From Oscillibacter sp. (GTDB taxonomy: Bacteria; Bacillota; Clostridia; Oscillospirales; Oscillospiraceae): a stretch of 64,000 bases of DNA. The notes below the pieces were generated by a model that did no database searches, was not told the DNA's origin, and saw only the letters and a list, made by a program, of their open reading frames with translations. The position numbers were made by a program, and so were the translations under genes. Positions 8,168-17,179 of the stretch are shown here, piece by piece (position 1 is the first letter of the stretch; the number at the start of each line of letters is the position of its first letter). The stretch spans positions 95,610-159,609 of the forward strand of contig JAAVZX010000019.1 in the NCBI GenBank assembly GCA_022791875.1, written 5' to 3'.

Positions 8168-9136
8168 TTACCACTCATCCTTCCCCTTCTCCGAGGGCAG
8201 AACCAGCTCCAGGGCGCGGATGGCGCACTCAATCATGCTGTCGTCCGGCTCGTTGGTGGTGAAGTTCTGCATCCAGAGGCCGGGGGCTGTCAGGATTTTC
8301 GCCAAAGCGTTCTCCTGGACGTGCCGCCCCACCCAGCGGTTGAACTCGTAGGTCACGCCCACCACCAGGGGCAGGAGCAGCAGGTGCGCCGCCGTCCGCA
8401 GCCAGGTGTTGGTCACGGGCCAGATGCCGAAGACGACGCTGGAGAAGAGAATCGAGACGCAGATGACCACGAAGAGGAAGCTGGTGCCGCAGCGGGGATG
8501 GTGCCGGGGCTGGACGCGGACGTTCTCAACCGTCAGGGGCAGGCCCGCCTCGTAGCAGAAAATCGTCTTGTGCTCTGCGCCGTGGTACTGGAAAACGCGG
8601 TAGATATCCTTCTGTCTGGAGCAGAAAATGAGATAGAGCATAAAGATGAAAATTTTCAGAATGCCCTCGATCAGGTTCCGGCCCCACATGGGGAAATCGG
8701 GGAAAAAGTGGAGGATGCCGCCGGTGAGGAAGGTGGGCAGGACCATGAAGAGGAAGACGGACATGCCTACGCCCAGTACCACCGCAAAGGCCACGATGGC
8801 GCTCTCCAGCTTCTTGCTGGACAGGTGCTTCTCAAGCCACAGCTCGAATTTGGAAGGTTCGGCAACCTCTTCGTCGGGGTAGAAGTCCGCGGAGTACATG
8901 AGGGCCTTGACGCCGTTGACCATAGAGTCCAGGAAGTTGACGGTCCCGCGGATCAGGGGCACGCCCAAAATAGGGTAACGGTCCTTGATGAACCGGAGTT
9001 CCTCGACCTTTTCGACCAGGTTCTTCTCCTGGTCCCGGACGACAATCGCCTGCTTTTCAGGCCCACGCATCAGAATGCCCTCGATCAGGGCCTGTCCGCC
9101 GATACTTGTACGAAACGTGCTCTTATTTTCTGACAT
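8168..9136 (-). CDS. DUF1385 membrane protein (YqhQ family)
   Basis: A 322-residue polytopic membrane protein. The family signature is clear: GGQALIEGILMRGP near the N-terminus, YHGAEHKTIFCYEAG, and VQPRHHPRCGTSFLF. Three or four hydrophobic segments lie in the middle and C-terminal parts. The biochemical function is not established. It is the first gene of a minus-strand run with the unknown gene, prmC, pspC, recA and recX, and GAAAGGAA precedes its start. Confidence 0.92.
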   Translation of the reverse strand: MSENKSTFRTSIGGQALIEGILMRGPEKQAIVVRDQEKNLVEKVEELRFIKDRYPILGVPLIRGTVNFLDSMVNGVKALMYSADFYPDEEVAEPSKFELWLEKHLSSKKLESAIVAFAVVLGVGMSVFLFMVLPTFLTGGILHFFPDFPMWGRNLIEGILKIFIFMLYLIFCSRQKDIYRVFQYHGAEHKTIFCYEAGLPLTVENVRVQPRHHPRCGTSFLFVVICVSILFSSVVFGIWPVTNTWLRTAAHLLLLPLVVGVTYEFNRWVGRHVQENALAKILTAPGLWMQNFTTNEPDDSMIECAIRALELVLPSEKGKDEW

Positions 9137-9185
9137 GAAGTTTCCTTTCTATTGCTAAGTGTATCATAAAAAGCGCCCGTTAGCG

Positions 9186-9285
9186 GGGTCCAGGCCGGAA
9201 GCCCGGCTGGCAGGGAAACTGTTTCCCCTGGTAGGGTCCAGGGACAAAGTCCCTGGTGGTGTCCAGGGGCAAAGCCCCTGGAAGC
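9186..9285 (-). repeat. Family I palindromic repeat, copy 3 (divergent)
   Basis: Read on the minus strand it has three successive hairpins: CCAGGGGC-TTT-GCCCCTGG, CCAGGGAC-TTT-GTCCCTGG and CAGGGGAAA-CAG-TTTCCCTG. It then shares CCTGCCAGCCGGGCTTCCGG with copy 1. It lacks the GGCAGATC tail. It separates DUF1385 from the histidine kinase gene ending at 9286. Confidence 0.7.
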
Positions 9286-10761
9286 CTACCCCTTAGCAGG
9301 CAGCCGGATCGTTACAACCGCCCCGCCGCCGTCGGCGTTTCCGATGGTGAAGGTGCCGTTGTGGAGGTTGATGATCTCGTCGCATACGGCCAGGCCGATG
9401 CCGCTGCCGCGGGCTTTGGAGGTGCCCTTGTAGAATTTCTGCTTGATGAAGGGGAGCTCCACTTCGGGGACGCCGGGGCCGTAGTCGCGGATGCGCACCA
9501 CCTGCTCGCCGCCCTCCTGGACGATGGAGGCGGAGATCCGCTTGCCTGCGCCGCCGTGCTTGGCGGCGTTGTCCAGGACATTGCAGAAGACCTGCTTCAA
9601 GCGCTCCGGATCGCCTGAAATCTGGGGGAATACTTCGTCGCTGGGGCTGTATTCCAGGGTGATTCCCTCCTGTTTCAGCAGCTCCTGGTAGGTGAAAATC
9701 GCGTCCTCCAGCTCCGCCTGGAGGTCCACCGCCTCAATTTGCAGCGTGAAGCGCCCGTCCTCCATCTTCGAGAACTCCAGCAGCTCCTCTACCATGTTGG
9801 AGAGGCGGCGGGACTCGTTGACGATGATCCGGATGCCCCGGCGGAGCTGGGCGCGGTCGCTGGTGTCCTCCAGAATCGTCTCGCCCCAGCCGTTGATGGC
9901 CGTCAGGGGGGTCCGCAGCTCGTGGGAGACAGAGGAGATGAAATCCCGCTTCATCTTCTCGTTCTGGCTGATTTTCAGGGACATGTTGTTGATGTTGTCC
10001 ACCAGCTCCCCCAGCTCGTCGTCATACTTGTTCTTGATCAGGTAGCCGTAACTCCCGGCGGTGATCTGCTTCGCCGCGTTCGTCACCTCCGCCACGGGCT
10101 CCACCACGTTGTTGATGAACAGCAGATTGGAAATAATCACCAGTCCCAGGCAGAGCATGGCAATCAGAAAAATCGCCAGCACCGCGATCAGCACCTGCCG
10201 GTTCACCGCCCGCAGGGAGGTCACCAGGCGGATGATGCCCACCACGCGCCCGTTGGAAATCAGCGGGCAGGACACCGCCATGATCGTCTCCCCCGTCTCC
10301 AGGTCCTGGCCCTGATAGGGGACCAGCGCCTGGTTTTGCAGGGCGCGGGAGATATCGTCGGTTCGGGGGGACGTGCCCGCCGTCAGGCCGGAGGTGGACA
10401 CCTGAATCCGCCCGCTGGAGCCGATGAACTGCAATTCGATTTTGTTCTTGTCCTCGAAGGACTCCGCGGACTGGACGGCCTTCTGGTAGTAATTGGCGAA
10501 ACCGTTGTCCATGAAATACTCGTTGAAGGAGTTCGCCAGCGCCTGGGCCCGGGACTCCAGTCCCTTCTGCATGGTGCCGTAGTAATAGTTGGAGACGCCC
10601 GTGGAAAACAGGGTCACAATCAGCACCAGCAGGGCCAGAATGGGCAGGATCGAATTGAAAATCCAGCGCTGCCGCAGGCTCCGCAGGCACAGGGACTTCC
10701 ACCGCTGCTTCTCCATGCCGGTCCCATCGCTCCACGCCCCCTCCGGCTTCACAGTCCCCAT
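9286..10761 (-). CDS. Sensor histidine kinase
   Basis: A membrane kinase partnered with the response regulator just upstream. Order: cytosolic basic N-terminus, membrane helix (WIFNSILPILALLVLIVTLF), about 140-residue extracellular Cache-like sensor, second membrane helix, HAMP, a phosphoacceptor helix with SHELRTPL, and an ATPase domain with NAAKHGG, DYGPGVPE and GSGIGLAV boxes. ATG 10761 overlaps the regulator stop by 13 bp and was taken as start; GTG 10779 and ATG 10716 are alternatives, and neither has a good ribosome site. The signal is unknown. The lipoprotein upstream may be part of the sensing. Confidence 0.88.
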   Translation of the reverse strand: MGTVKPEGAWSDGTGMEKQRWKSLCLRSLRQRWIFNSILPILALLVLIVTLFSTGVSNYYYGTMQKGLESRAQALANSFNEYFMDNGFANYYQKAVQSAESFEDKNKIELQFIGSSGRIQVSTSGLTAGTSPRTDDISRALQNQALVPYQGQDLETGETIMAVSCPLISNGRVVGIIRLVTSLRAVNRQVLIAVLAIFLIAMLCLGLVIISNLLFINNVVEPVAEVTNAAKQITAGSYGYLIKNKYDDELGELVDNINNMSLKISQNEKMKRDFISSVSHELRTPLTAINGWGETILEDTSDRAQLRRGIRIIVNESRRLSNMVEELLEFSKMEDGRFTLQIEAVDLQAELEDAIFTYQELLKQEGITLEYSPSDEVFPQISGDPERLKQVFCNVLDNAAKHGGAGKRISASIVQEGGEQVVRIRDYGPGVPEVELPFIKQKFYKGTSKARGSGIGLAVCDEIINLHNGTFTIGNADGGGAVVTIRLPAKG

Positions 10762-11444
10762 TTGTATCCGTACCCCCACACGGTGGTGATATACGCCGGG
10801 TTCTGCACGTTGTCCTCAATTTTCAGGCGCAGCCGCCGGATATTCACGTCCACAATTTTCAGCTCCCCGAAGTAGTCCCGGCCCCAGACCATGTCCAGAA
10901 TTTCCTCCCGGGACAGGGCCTTTCCCGGATTCTCCATGAAGACCCGCATGATGGAATACTCCACCTGGGTCAGCTTGATGCGCTGTCCGTTCTTCTCCAG
11001 GGTGCGGTTCCGGGTGTTCAGCAGGAAGGGGGGCTGGCGGAGCTCCCCGGTCTGCACCGGGTCCTCGCCGCCGGAACGGCGGACCAGGGCGTCCACCCGG
11101 GCCGTCAGCTCCGCGGGAGAGAAAGGCTTCGTCACGTAGTCGTCCGCGCCGGTCATGAGGCCCGTCACCTTGTCCATCTCCTGGGAGCGGGCGGTGAGCA
11201 TGATGATGCCGATCCGGGTGTTGGTGGCCCGGATGCGGCGGCAGACCTCGAAGCCGTCAATGCCGGGAAGCATGATGTCCAGGAGGGCCACCCGGACGTC
11301 CGGATTCTCCCGCAGGCGCTCCAAGGCGTCCTCCCCCGTCTCGGACTCGATGACGTCGTAGCCCGCCCGGCGCAGATTGATCACGATGAATCCCCGGATG
11401 CTGGCCTCGTCCTCCAGAACCAGCACTTTTTTCATAGCTGCCAT
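10749..11444 (-). CDS. OmpR-family response regulator
   Basis: A 231-residue two-domain regulator. The receiver has Asp11/Asp12-type acidic residues (LEDEAS), phosphoacceptor Asp56 in LLDIMLPG and the conserved Lys in VTKPFS. The C-terminal winged helix has LTQVEYSIMRVFMENPGKALSREEILD and the RRLRLKIEDN recognition region. Start ATG 11444 has GGAG ten bases upstream. It lies between the lipoprotein gene and the kinase, in one minus-strand unit. Confidence 0.93.
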   Translation of the reverse strand: MAAMKKVLVLEDEASIRGFIVINLRRAGYDVIESETGEDALERLRENPDVRVALLDIMLPGIDGFEVCRRIRATNTRIGIIMLTARSQEMDKVTGLMTGADDYVTKPFSPAELTARVDALVRRSGGEDPVQTGELRQPPFLLNTRNRTLEKNGQRIKLTQVEYSIMRVFMENPGKALSREEILDMVWGRDYFGELKIVDVNIRRLRLKIEDNVQNPAYITTVWGYGYKWGL

Positions 11445-11487
11445 TCCCGTATCTCTCCTATTCTATGGAAAAATGTAGCTGCAAGCA

Positions 11488-12828
11488 TCAATTGTCTCCC
11501 GCCGTCCACTCCGGGGCGATGAGGCTGAAAGCCCCCCGTATCCCGTCGGCTGTGAGGCCCCAGTCCTCCGCGGCCTCCGGAAGCTCCGCCGTGTAGATGG
11601 TGGCTTTCTGGCGGCTCAAAAGGAAGCGGTTCCCGCGGGTGGCCTTCACCTCCCGGCCCGTGCCCGACAGGGCCGTGACGCGCAGAATGGGGTCCCCTTG
11701 CTCCCCGCTGTCCTTGAGGACGTAGAAGGTCACGGCGGCTTCGCCCAGGACCGTGGTGCGCTCCGCAATCACATGGCCCGCCCAGCCCTCCGGGAGGGTC
11801 AGATACCAGGCGTCTTCCATGCTGTGGTAGGTGCTCAGGGCCACGGCTCCCGCGCCGCTGAGGTCGAAGCTCCGCCAGTCCACACGCTGGATGGGGCCGT
11901 CCTCCTCCAGGCGGACGGGGCTGGGGAGCTCCGTCAGGCCGTCGCCGTTCACGTCGGTGGGGTACAGGCCGCAGAAGGCGGACACCTCGCCGGACACCCC
12001 CGTCATCTCGGAGACGACGATGTTGCTCAGCTCCCTGCGGCGCACAGCCAGGATGTCCGTGATGGCGCTGGTCTGGTCCGTGACGCCGGTGATGAAGAGC
12101 GCCGGGACCTCCCCTTGCAGCGTCCCCACCGTCACCCGGCCCTGCTGGCTCAGCTCGCCCATGGTCATGGAGATCCGGGTGGATGAGCGGAGGCCCAGCT
12201 CGCCGTCCCGCCAGCTGTAGTAGTCCGCCACGCCCTCGCCCTCGTCGTCGGCCCGGAGGACCACCAGCTCCTGCCACTGGTCCTGATCCAGGTCCGCCAG
12301 GGCGTACTTGACGTAGCTGACGCTGCGCAGGGGTTCCTCCGCCCCGCCGTCCCCCAGGCGGTAGACGGACAGCGTTTGCAGCTCCGGACTGACCTTCCAG
12401 CCCACGATCAGCTCCGTGCGGCCGTCGGCGTCCAGGTCGCTGTAGACCACGCTGTAGATGGAGGTGCCGCTGCCCTCGATGACGGCGGACTGCTGATAGC
12501 TGTCCCCGCCCTGGGTGGAAAAAATATAGATTTTCAGGGGCTTTTCGTCGTCGGCCTTCCGGAAGAAGGCCACGGCCTCCTCCCAGCCGTCGCCGTCCAG
12601 ATCGGCCAGCTGCACAGCCTGGATGTTGGTGCCGGAGGTGGGGGCCGCGTACTCCGCGCCGTCCTCCAGGATCGCGTTGATCTGGCTGTTCAGCTCCGTG
12701 TACTTCGCCGGGAGCTCCGGGAGGCTGTACAGTTCCTGGGGGCTGAACACCAGCTCCAGGCTGCTGCACCCCGACAGGGCCAGCGCCAGCAGAATTGCCG
12801 CCGCCACGGCCCGCAGTTTCTTTTTCAA
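11488..12828 (-). CDS. Lipoprotein with FG-GAP/VCBS-like calcium-binding repeats
   Basis: A 446-residue surface protein. A lipoprotein signal peptide ends in LALSGC with the lipidated Cys at 21. Asp-rich loops recur at 76-84 (DLDGDGWEE), 131-140 (DLDADGRTEL), 179-188 (DLDQDQWQEL) and 292-300 (DVNGDGLTE), the pattern of FG-GAP/VCBS beta-propeller blades that bind calcium. The start is TTG 12828 with AAGGGGTG upstream. It is the first gene of a unit with the response regulator and kinase, which suggests an envelope sensor or target of that system; that role is inferred. Confidence 0.85.
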   Translation of the reverse strand: MKKKLRAVAAAILLALALSGCSSLELVFSPQELYSLPELPAKYTELNSQINAILEDGAEYAAPTSGTNIQAVQLADLDGDGWEEAVAFFRKADDEKPLKIYIFSTQGGDSYQQSAVIEGSGTSIYSVVYSDLDADGRTELIVGWKVSPELQTLSVYRLGDGGAEEPLRSVSYVKYALADLDQDQWQELVVLRADDEGEGVADYYSWRDGELGLRSSTRISMTMGELSQQGRVTVGTLQGEVPALFITGVTDQTSAITDILAVRRRELSNIVVSEMTGVSGEVSAFCGLYPTDVNGDGLTELPSPVRLEEDGPIQRVDWRSFDLSGAGAVALSTYHSMEDAWYLTLPEGWAGHVIAERTTVLGEAAVTFYVLKDSGEQGDPILRVTALSGTGREVKATRGNRFLLSRQKATIYTAELPEAAEDWGLTADGIRGAFSLIAPEWTAGDN

Positions 12829-12955
12829 TGTCTCTGCACCCCTTGTTTTGCCGCTGCTTTCATGGGATTACCTACTGCATTTCCAAACACCTTTCAGTAT
12901 ATCACATACTTTTCCATTTGTGTAGCCCTCTTTTACATCTTTTCCGTTGGAATTG

Positions 12956-12990
12956 AAAACAGACAGCCGATCCGGCGGAACGGCTGTCTG
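12956..12990 (-). terminator. Terminator of the histidine operon
   Basis: On the minus strand CAGACAGCCG pairs with CGGCTGTCTG and is followed by TTTTCAATT. It lies 17 bp past the stop of the last his gene. Confidence 0.8.
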
Positions 12991-13006
12991 CTGGCTTCTT
13001 TCGTTT

Positions 13007-13840
13007 TTACAGCGGGCAGGTCCGCTCTCCCTCGCGGGTCAGGATGGAGCACTCCCGGAAGCCTGCCGCGCGGGCTAATTCCGCGGATTGGGCATAGCCC
13101 CAGATGATGGCGTCTGTGCTGTGGGCGTCGGAGGTGAGAATGACGCGGCCCCCCATGGCGCGCCATTCTTGCAGAAGAAACGGCGCCGGGTACGGGGCTT
13201 TGCGATAGCCGCGGAATACAGCGCCGGTGTTGATCTCCAGAAGCGTTTGGGTTGGGTCCGCGGCGTGGAGGGCGTTCAGGGCCGCGGCGCGATAGCGGGG
13301 GGCGTTCTCGTCGAAGAAGCGGCCTCCTTCGTTGAATTTTACGATTAGGTCAGCATGGCCCAGGATTGTGGGCTTTTGCGCTGCTGTGGCTGCTACGTCT
13401 TTGTAGTAGTGTTCCACGAGAGCCATGGCGTCGCCGCCCGCCAAGTCGCGGCAGGTCTTTTGGAATGTCTCGGGGTCCCAGTCGATGCAGCCGCAGGTTC
13501 CTGTTGCTGGGTCCTGTAAGTTGTGGACGGAACCGATCCAGTATTCCGCCCAATCCGGGACCGGCTGGAGGGAACCGCTGTCCTGCTCGATGCCCAGCAG
13601 GACTTCCATGCGCCCGGCGTAGACCTCCCGGAGGCGCAGGACTTCCGCCTGGTAGGCGGAGGTATCCGCGGGGAGTACGCTGTCTACGGCGTCCCAGGGG
13701 AAGGGCGTGTGGCTGTGGCCCGACGCGCCGAAGTATTTCACACCTGCGCGGTACGCGGCTTCGGCCATGGCCTCCAGGGTCGCTTTGCCGTCGCAGTGGA
13801 CGGAGTGGGTGTGGACGGAGCAGAGGGCGGGGGCGGTCAT
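13007..13840 (-). CDS. hisJ: Histidinol-phosphatase, PHP family
   Basis: Removes phosphate from L-histidinol phosphate, the eighth step of histidine synthesis. The PHP metal site begins at HTHSVHCDG and continues with [28 protein letters not shown] and a terminal SDAHSTD. The 277-residue length fits the Gram-positive HisJ/HisK type, not the HAD domain of HisB. ATG 13840 overlaps the hisIE stop by ATGA; an in-frame extension upstream reads antisense-like protein from hisIE. It closes the operon and completes the pathway, since HisB here has only the dehydratase. Confidence 0.93.
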   Translation of the reverse strand: MTAPALCSVHTHSVHCDGKATLEAMAEAAYRAGVKYFGASGHSHTPFPWDAVDSVLPADTSAYQAEVLRLREVYAGRMEVLLGIEQDSGSLQPVPDWAEYWIGSVHNLQDPATGTCGCIDWDPETFQKTCRDLAGGDAMALVEHYYKDVAATAAQKPTILGHADLIVKFNEGGRFFDENAPRYRAAALNALHAADPTQTLLEINTGAVFRGYRKAPYPAPFLLQEWRAMGGRVILTSDAHSTDAIIWGYAQSAELARAAGFRECSILTREGERTCPL

Positions 13841-14472
13841 TGCATCCGCTCCTGTTTCACCTTGTGGTCTACCACGTGGCGCTTCTCCAGCTCCCGGGTC
13901 ACGTCCTTGACCGTGATGCCCATCTGCACCATCAGGACCATGACGTGGTAGCATAGGTCCGCGATTTCGTAGACGGTCTCTTCCTTGTCCTCCTTGCGGC
14001 CTGCGATGATGACTTCGGTGCATTCTTCGCCGACTTTTTTCAGAATTTTGTCTAAGCCTTTGTCGAAGAGGTAGGTGGTGTAGCTGCCCTCTTTGGGGTC
14101 CGTTCTGCGGCCTGCGATCAGACGATAAAGGCCCTCGTAGCTGAACTTTTTCAGCTCGTCGGAGAGATACAGTTCGTTGAAGAAGCAGCTCTCCGCGCCG
14201 GTGTGGCAGGCGGGGCCGTCTTTTACCACCTCTACCACCAGGGCGTCTTTGTCGCAGTCGGCGGTGATGGAGACTACGTGCTGGACGTTCTCGCTGGTCT
14301 CCCCCTTGCGCCAAAGCTCCCGGCGGCTGCGGCTCCAGAAGCAGGTGCGGCGCTCGTCAATGGTGATGGCGAGACTCTCCGCGTTCATGTAGGCCAGGGT
14401 CAGGACCTCTTTGGTGTAGTGGTCCTGGACGACGGCGGGAATCAGGCCCTTTTCGTCGAATTTCAAATCCAT
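13837..14472 (-). CDS. hisIE: Phosphoribosyl-AMP cyclohydrolase / phosphoribosyl-ATP pyrophosphatase
   Basis: A bifunctional enzyme for steps two and three of histidine synthesis. The HisI domain (about 1-115) has [18 protein letters not shown], the [11 protein letters not shown] metal site and a GPACHTG motif. The HisE domain (about 120-205) has [29 protein letters not shown] and [16 protein letters not shown] 14472 follows AGGAAA; a longer frame upstream overlaps kptA and has no ribosome site. The product is 211 residues. Confidence 0.96.
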   Translation of the reverse strand: MDLKFDEKGLIPAVVQDHYTKEVLTLAYMNAESLAITIDERRTCFWSRSRRELWRKGETSENVQHVVSITADCDKDALVVEVVKDGPACHTGAESCFFNELYLSDELKKFSYEGLYRLIAGRRTDPKEGSYTTYLFDKGLDKILKKVGEECTEVIIAGRKEDKEETVYEIADLCYHVMVLMVQMGITVKDVTRELEKRHVVDHKVKQERMQ

Positions 14473-14497
14473 GTTTTTTCCTCGTTTCGTTTTGGTT

Positions 14498-15028
14498 TCA
14501 CAGCTCGCTGCCCATGATGTATTGGGGCGGAACCGCATCCGTCAGCCAGACGCCGTTTTCCGATATGTAGAATACATGGCCGTCCTGGTGCATCTTCCCG
14601 GAGGCGATTTGGAGGACGACCGGCTTGCCGCGGCGCTTGCCGACTTTTACGGCGGTTTCCAGGTCCGCCGAGAGGTGGACGTACTGGCGGCTCCGGGGCA
14701 GGAGGCCCTCTTTCTGGATGGAGGCCAGGAACTGGCCTACGGTGCCGTGGTAGAGGTATTCCGGCGGCTGTACGGGTTCCAGCTCCAGGTCCACGGGGAT
14801 GCTGTGGCCCTGGTTGGCACGGATGAGGGTTTTGTCGTCATTGAAGCTGTAGCGGCGCTTTTCGTCGGTGTCAACGATGTGCTCCAGGTCGTTCATGGTC
14901 AGGTCCATGCCTTTCAGGATTTCGGGAACCTTCGCCCAGCCGTGTTCGTCTAATTTGATTCCGATTTTCTCCGGCTTGTGCCGCAGTATCAGGCTCAGAA
15001 ATTTACTGGCCTTTGTATAGTTTTTCAT
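14498..15028 (-). CDS. kptA: RNA 2'-phosphotransferase, KptA/Tpt1 family
   Basis: Members move a 2'-phosphate from RNA to NAD, giving ADP-ribose 1'',2''-cyclic phosphate. The 176 residues carry the family residues: Arg16-His17 in [12 protein letters not shown], Arg70 with GHS at 74-76 ([11 protein letters not shown]), YHGT at 93-96 and SRQYVHLS with Arg114. Bacteria lack the fungal-type tRNA ligase that makes this substrate, so the cellular role is open. Start ATG 15028 has GGGAG upstream. It sits between hisF and hisIE in the histidine operon, separated from hisF by a Family II repeat. Confidence 0.93.
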   Translation of the reverse strand: MKNYTKASKFLSLILRHKPEKIGIKLDEHGWAKVPEILKGMDLTMNDLEHIVDTDEKRRYSFNDDKTLIRANQGHSIPVDLELEPVQPPEYLYHGTVGQFLASIQKEGLLPRSRQYVHLSADLETAVKVGKRRGKPVVLQIASGKMHQDGHVFYISENGVWLTDAVPPQYIMGSEL

Positions 15029-15045
15029 AGAAATACTCCCAAATA

Positions 15046-15184
15046 TTCCCTCCGCAAAGCAGCCGCTTTGCGGACCCGACGCACCCCGTTCCGGCGCATA
15101 GGCCACAACACCCACCAGATTCGCGTCGAGTTAAAGCTCTTTTCGCTTCCTTTTCTCTCGAGAAAAGGAAGCCGCCGGAGGCAC
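15046..15184 (-). repeat. Family II stop-proximal hairpin repeat, copy A (long form)
   Basis: Read on the his strand it begins at the hisF stop with GTGCCTCCGGCGGC. Hairpin CTTCCTTTTCT / AGAAAAGGAAG follows, then CGAAAAGAGCTTTAACTCG and about 60 further bases ending in a second hairpin, TCCGCAAA / TTTGCGGA. Copy B at 22641-22776 is almost the same throughout. It lies inside the operon, so it may partly terminate or process the transcript before kptA. Confidence 0.85.
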
Positions 15185-15939
15185 TAAAAACGCACCTCTA
15201 CCCCCCTGCTCCGCAGAAAACGTTTCAGGTCCTTGATGTCCACCTGCTTCGTGTGGAAGATGGACGCTGCGAGGCCCGCGTCGATTCCGGGGTGGGTGAA
15301 GAGTTCTGCGAAGTGGGACATGTTTCCTGCGCCGCCGCTGGCGATGATTGGGACTTTTACGAGGGAGGCCAGGGTGTCCAGCATTTCAAGGTCGAAGCCG
15401 GTTTTGACTCCGTCGGTGTCGATGGAGTTTAAGACGATTTCGCCTGCGCCGTCGCTGACGCCGCGGACGGCCCAGGCCATTGCGTCGATGCCTGTGTTCT
15501 CGCGGCCTCCTTTGGCGAAGAGGCGGAATTGGCCGTCTACGCGCTTTACGTCCATGCTCAGAACTACGCATTGGTCGCCGTATTTTTTGGCGGCGGCGCT
15601 GATAATTTTGGGGTCCGCGATGGCTCCGGAATTCACGCTTACCTTGTCTGCACCGCATTTCAGGACGCGGTCAAAATCGTCCAGGGTGCGGATGCCGCCG
15701 CCTACGGTCAGGGGGATGAAAATCTCTGAGGCTACGCGGCGGAGGATGTCTGTGAAGAGGCCGCGGCCTTCGGCGGAGGCCGTGATGTCGTAGAAAACCA
15801 ACTCGTCTGCGCCGGATTCGTTGTAGAAACGGGCCATGTCCACAGGGTCCGCCATGTCTCGGAGGCCCTCAAAGTTCGTGCCTTTCACGACCCGGCCATT
15901 CCGCACGTCCAGACAGGGGATAATTCGCTTCGCTAACAT
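15184..15939 (-). CDS. hisF: Imidazole glycerol phosphate synthase, cyclase subunit HisF
   Basis: A 251-residue TIM barrel that, with HisH ammonia, turns PRFAR into imidazole glycerol phosphate and AICAR. The catalytic Asp in IIPCLDVRNGRVVKGTNF and the DTDGVKTGFD phosphate site are present, together with ASGGAGNMSHF. GAGGTGGGGG precedes ATG 15939. It overlaps hisA by 7 bp. AICAR ties the pathway to purine synthesis. Confidence 0.97.
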   Translation of the reverse strand: MLAKRIIPCLDVRNGRVVKGTNFEGLRDMADPVDMARFYNESGADELVFYDITASAEGRGLFTDILRRVASEIFIPLTVGGGIRTLDDFDRVLKCGADKVSVNSGAIADPKIISAAAKKYGDQCVVLSMDVKRVDGQFRLFAKGGRENTGIDAMAWAVRGVSDGAGEIVLNSIDTDGVKTGFDLEMLDTLASLVKVPIIASGGAGNMSHFAELFTHPGIDAGLAASIFHTKQVDIKDLKRFLRSRGVEVRF

Positions 15940-16652
15940 GCCCCCACCTCTTGTATCACCGTCCGCAGGTCCAGACGGCCCGTGTAGAGCGCCTTGCCCA
16001 GAATCGCCGCACTGATGCCTGCGCGGCGGAGTACTTGCAGCTCCTGCATGGAGCTGATGCCGCCGGAGGCAACGATTTCAAGGCCCTCAATTTCTGCCAG
16101 TTCCTGGTAGAGTTCCAGGTTCGTCCCCTGGCCTGCACCGTCGCGGCTGATGTCGGTGTAGATGACCGTTTTCACACCGATATCCCGCAGGCGGCGGCAG
16201 AAGTCGATTCCCTTCACTTCAGTCAGCTCTTCCCAGCCGTTCACGGCCACGAAGCCGTCTTTGGCGTCTACGCCTACGGCAATCTGGGGGCCGTATTTTT
16301 TTGCCATTTTCTCTGTAAAGTTGAAGTCCTGTACAGCCGCTGTGCCCAGGATACAGCGGCCTACGCCCAGGTCCAGATACTGGGCAATACGCGCCTCCAT
16401 GCGGATGCCGCCGCCTACCTCGATATACAAGCCGCCCTGCTTTACAATGGCGGCGATGGAGTCGAAATTGGCGGGGGTGCCGTCCCGCGCGCCGTCGAGA
16501 TCGACTACGTGCAGATGCGCCGCGCCCGCCTCGATGAAGGTCCGCGCCTGGGCGCAGGGGTCTGTGCCGTACACGGTCTCCTGGGCGTAGTCGCCCTGGT
16601 ACAGGCGGACCACCTGGCCCCCCCGCAGGTCAATCGCTGGAAAAATCTGCAT
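15933..16652 (-). CDS. hisA: ProFAR isomerase HisA
   Basis: A 239-residue half-barrel-duplicated isomerase that opens the ribose of ProFAR. PAIDLRGGQVVRL with the catalytic Asp opens the protein; VGGGIR, YTDISRDGAGQGTN with the second catalytic Asp, and ASGGISSM follow. ATG 16652 has GGAGG six bases upstream; an open extension to 16778 belongs to the spacer and the upstream gene. It overlaps hisF by 7 bp. Confidence 0.97.
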   Translation of the reverse strand: MQIFPAIDLRGGQVVRLYQGDYAQETVYGTDPCAQARTFIEAGAAHLHVVDLDGARDGTPANFDSIAAIVKQGGLYIEVGGGIRMEARIAQYLDLGVGRCILGTAAVQDFNFTEKMAKKYGPQIAVGVDAKDGFVAVNGWEELTEVKGIDFCRRLRDIGVKTVIYTDISRDGAGQGTNLELYQELAEIEGLEIVASGGISSMQELQVLRRAGISAAILGKALYTGRLDLRTVIQEVGAC

Positions 16653-16693
16653 GATTGTTCCTCCTGAATCCTCAGTCTGATAGTACGCCTCGG

Positions 16694-17164
16694 TCACGCC
16701 CGGACCTTGCAGGTCAGCTCTTCCACGTCCAGGCGGATCACCGCCGTCCGGTCCACCAGGGCGGGGTCGAAGGTCCACTTCGGTGTCCCGGTGTCGTGGA
16801 CCATCAGGGCGCAGAGGCCCTCTACCTTCTCCGCCGGGTCTTCAAGAAGACGCACGCGCCCGCCGCCCATGACGCAGTGGTAGATGGCCGTGCAGCTGTG
16901 GGCCTTCTCCCCTTCCACGATGGCGTGGCCGGTGTCCATCTCGAAGCTCACCCAGTCCGTTTGGCGCAGGAGGTCGATTTTGCGGCCCTCCCGGGCGCTG
17001 TGGAAATAGAAGGTGTAGCGGCCGTCTTTTTCAACGATGCCGAAGTTCAGAGGTACAATGTAGGCCCGGCCGTTGTCGCACAGGCCGATGCGGCAGCAGG
17101 TGCAGGCGGTGATGATCTCCCGGATCTGATCCGGGTCCGTTACTTGCCGGTCAACTCTTCTCAT
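16694..17164 (-). CDS. Pyridoxamine 5'-phosphate oxidase-like flavoprotein (NimA-type)
   Basis: A 156-residue split-barrel protein of the FMN-binding PNPOx-like group that includes NimA nitroimidazole reductases. Visible features are CTCCRIGLCDNGRAYIVPLNFG, the FHSAREGRKIDLL loop and IYHCVMGGGRVRLLED. The substrate cannot be told from sequence. AAAGGAGGAAG precedes ATG 17164. It is 15 bp after hisH and 41 bp before hisA, inside the histidine operon, though no step of the pathway needs it. Confidence 0.88.
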   Translation of the reverse strand: MRRVDRQVTDPDQIREIITACTCCRIGLCDNGRAYIVPLNFGIVEKDGRYTFYFHSAREGRKIDLLRQTDWVSFEMDTGHAIVEGEKAHSCTAIYHCVMGGGRVRLLEDPAEKVEGLCALMVHDTGTPKWTFDPALVDRTAVIRLDVEELTCKVRA

Positions 17165-17179
17165 GACGCGCTTCCTCCT

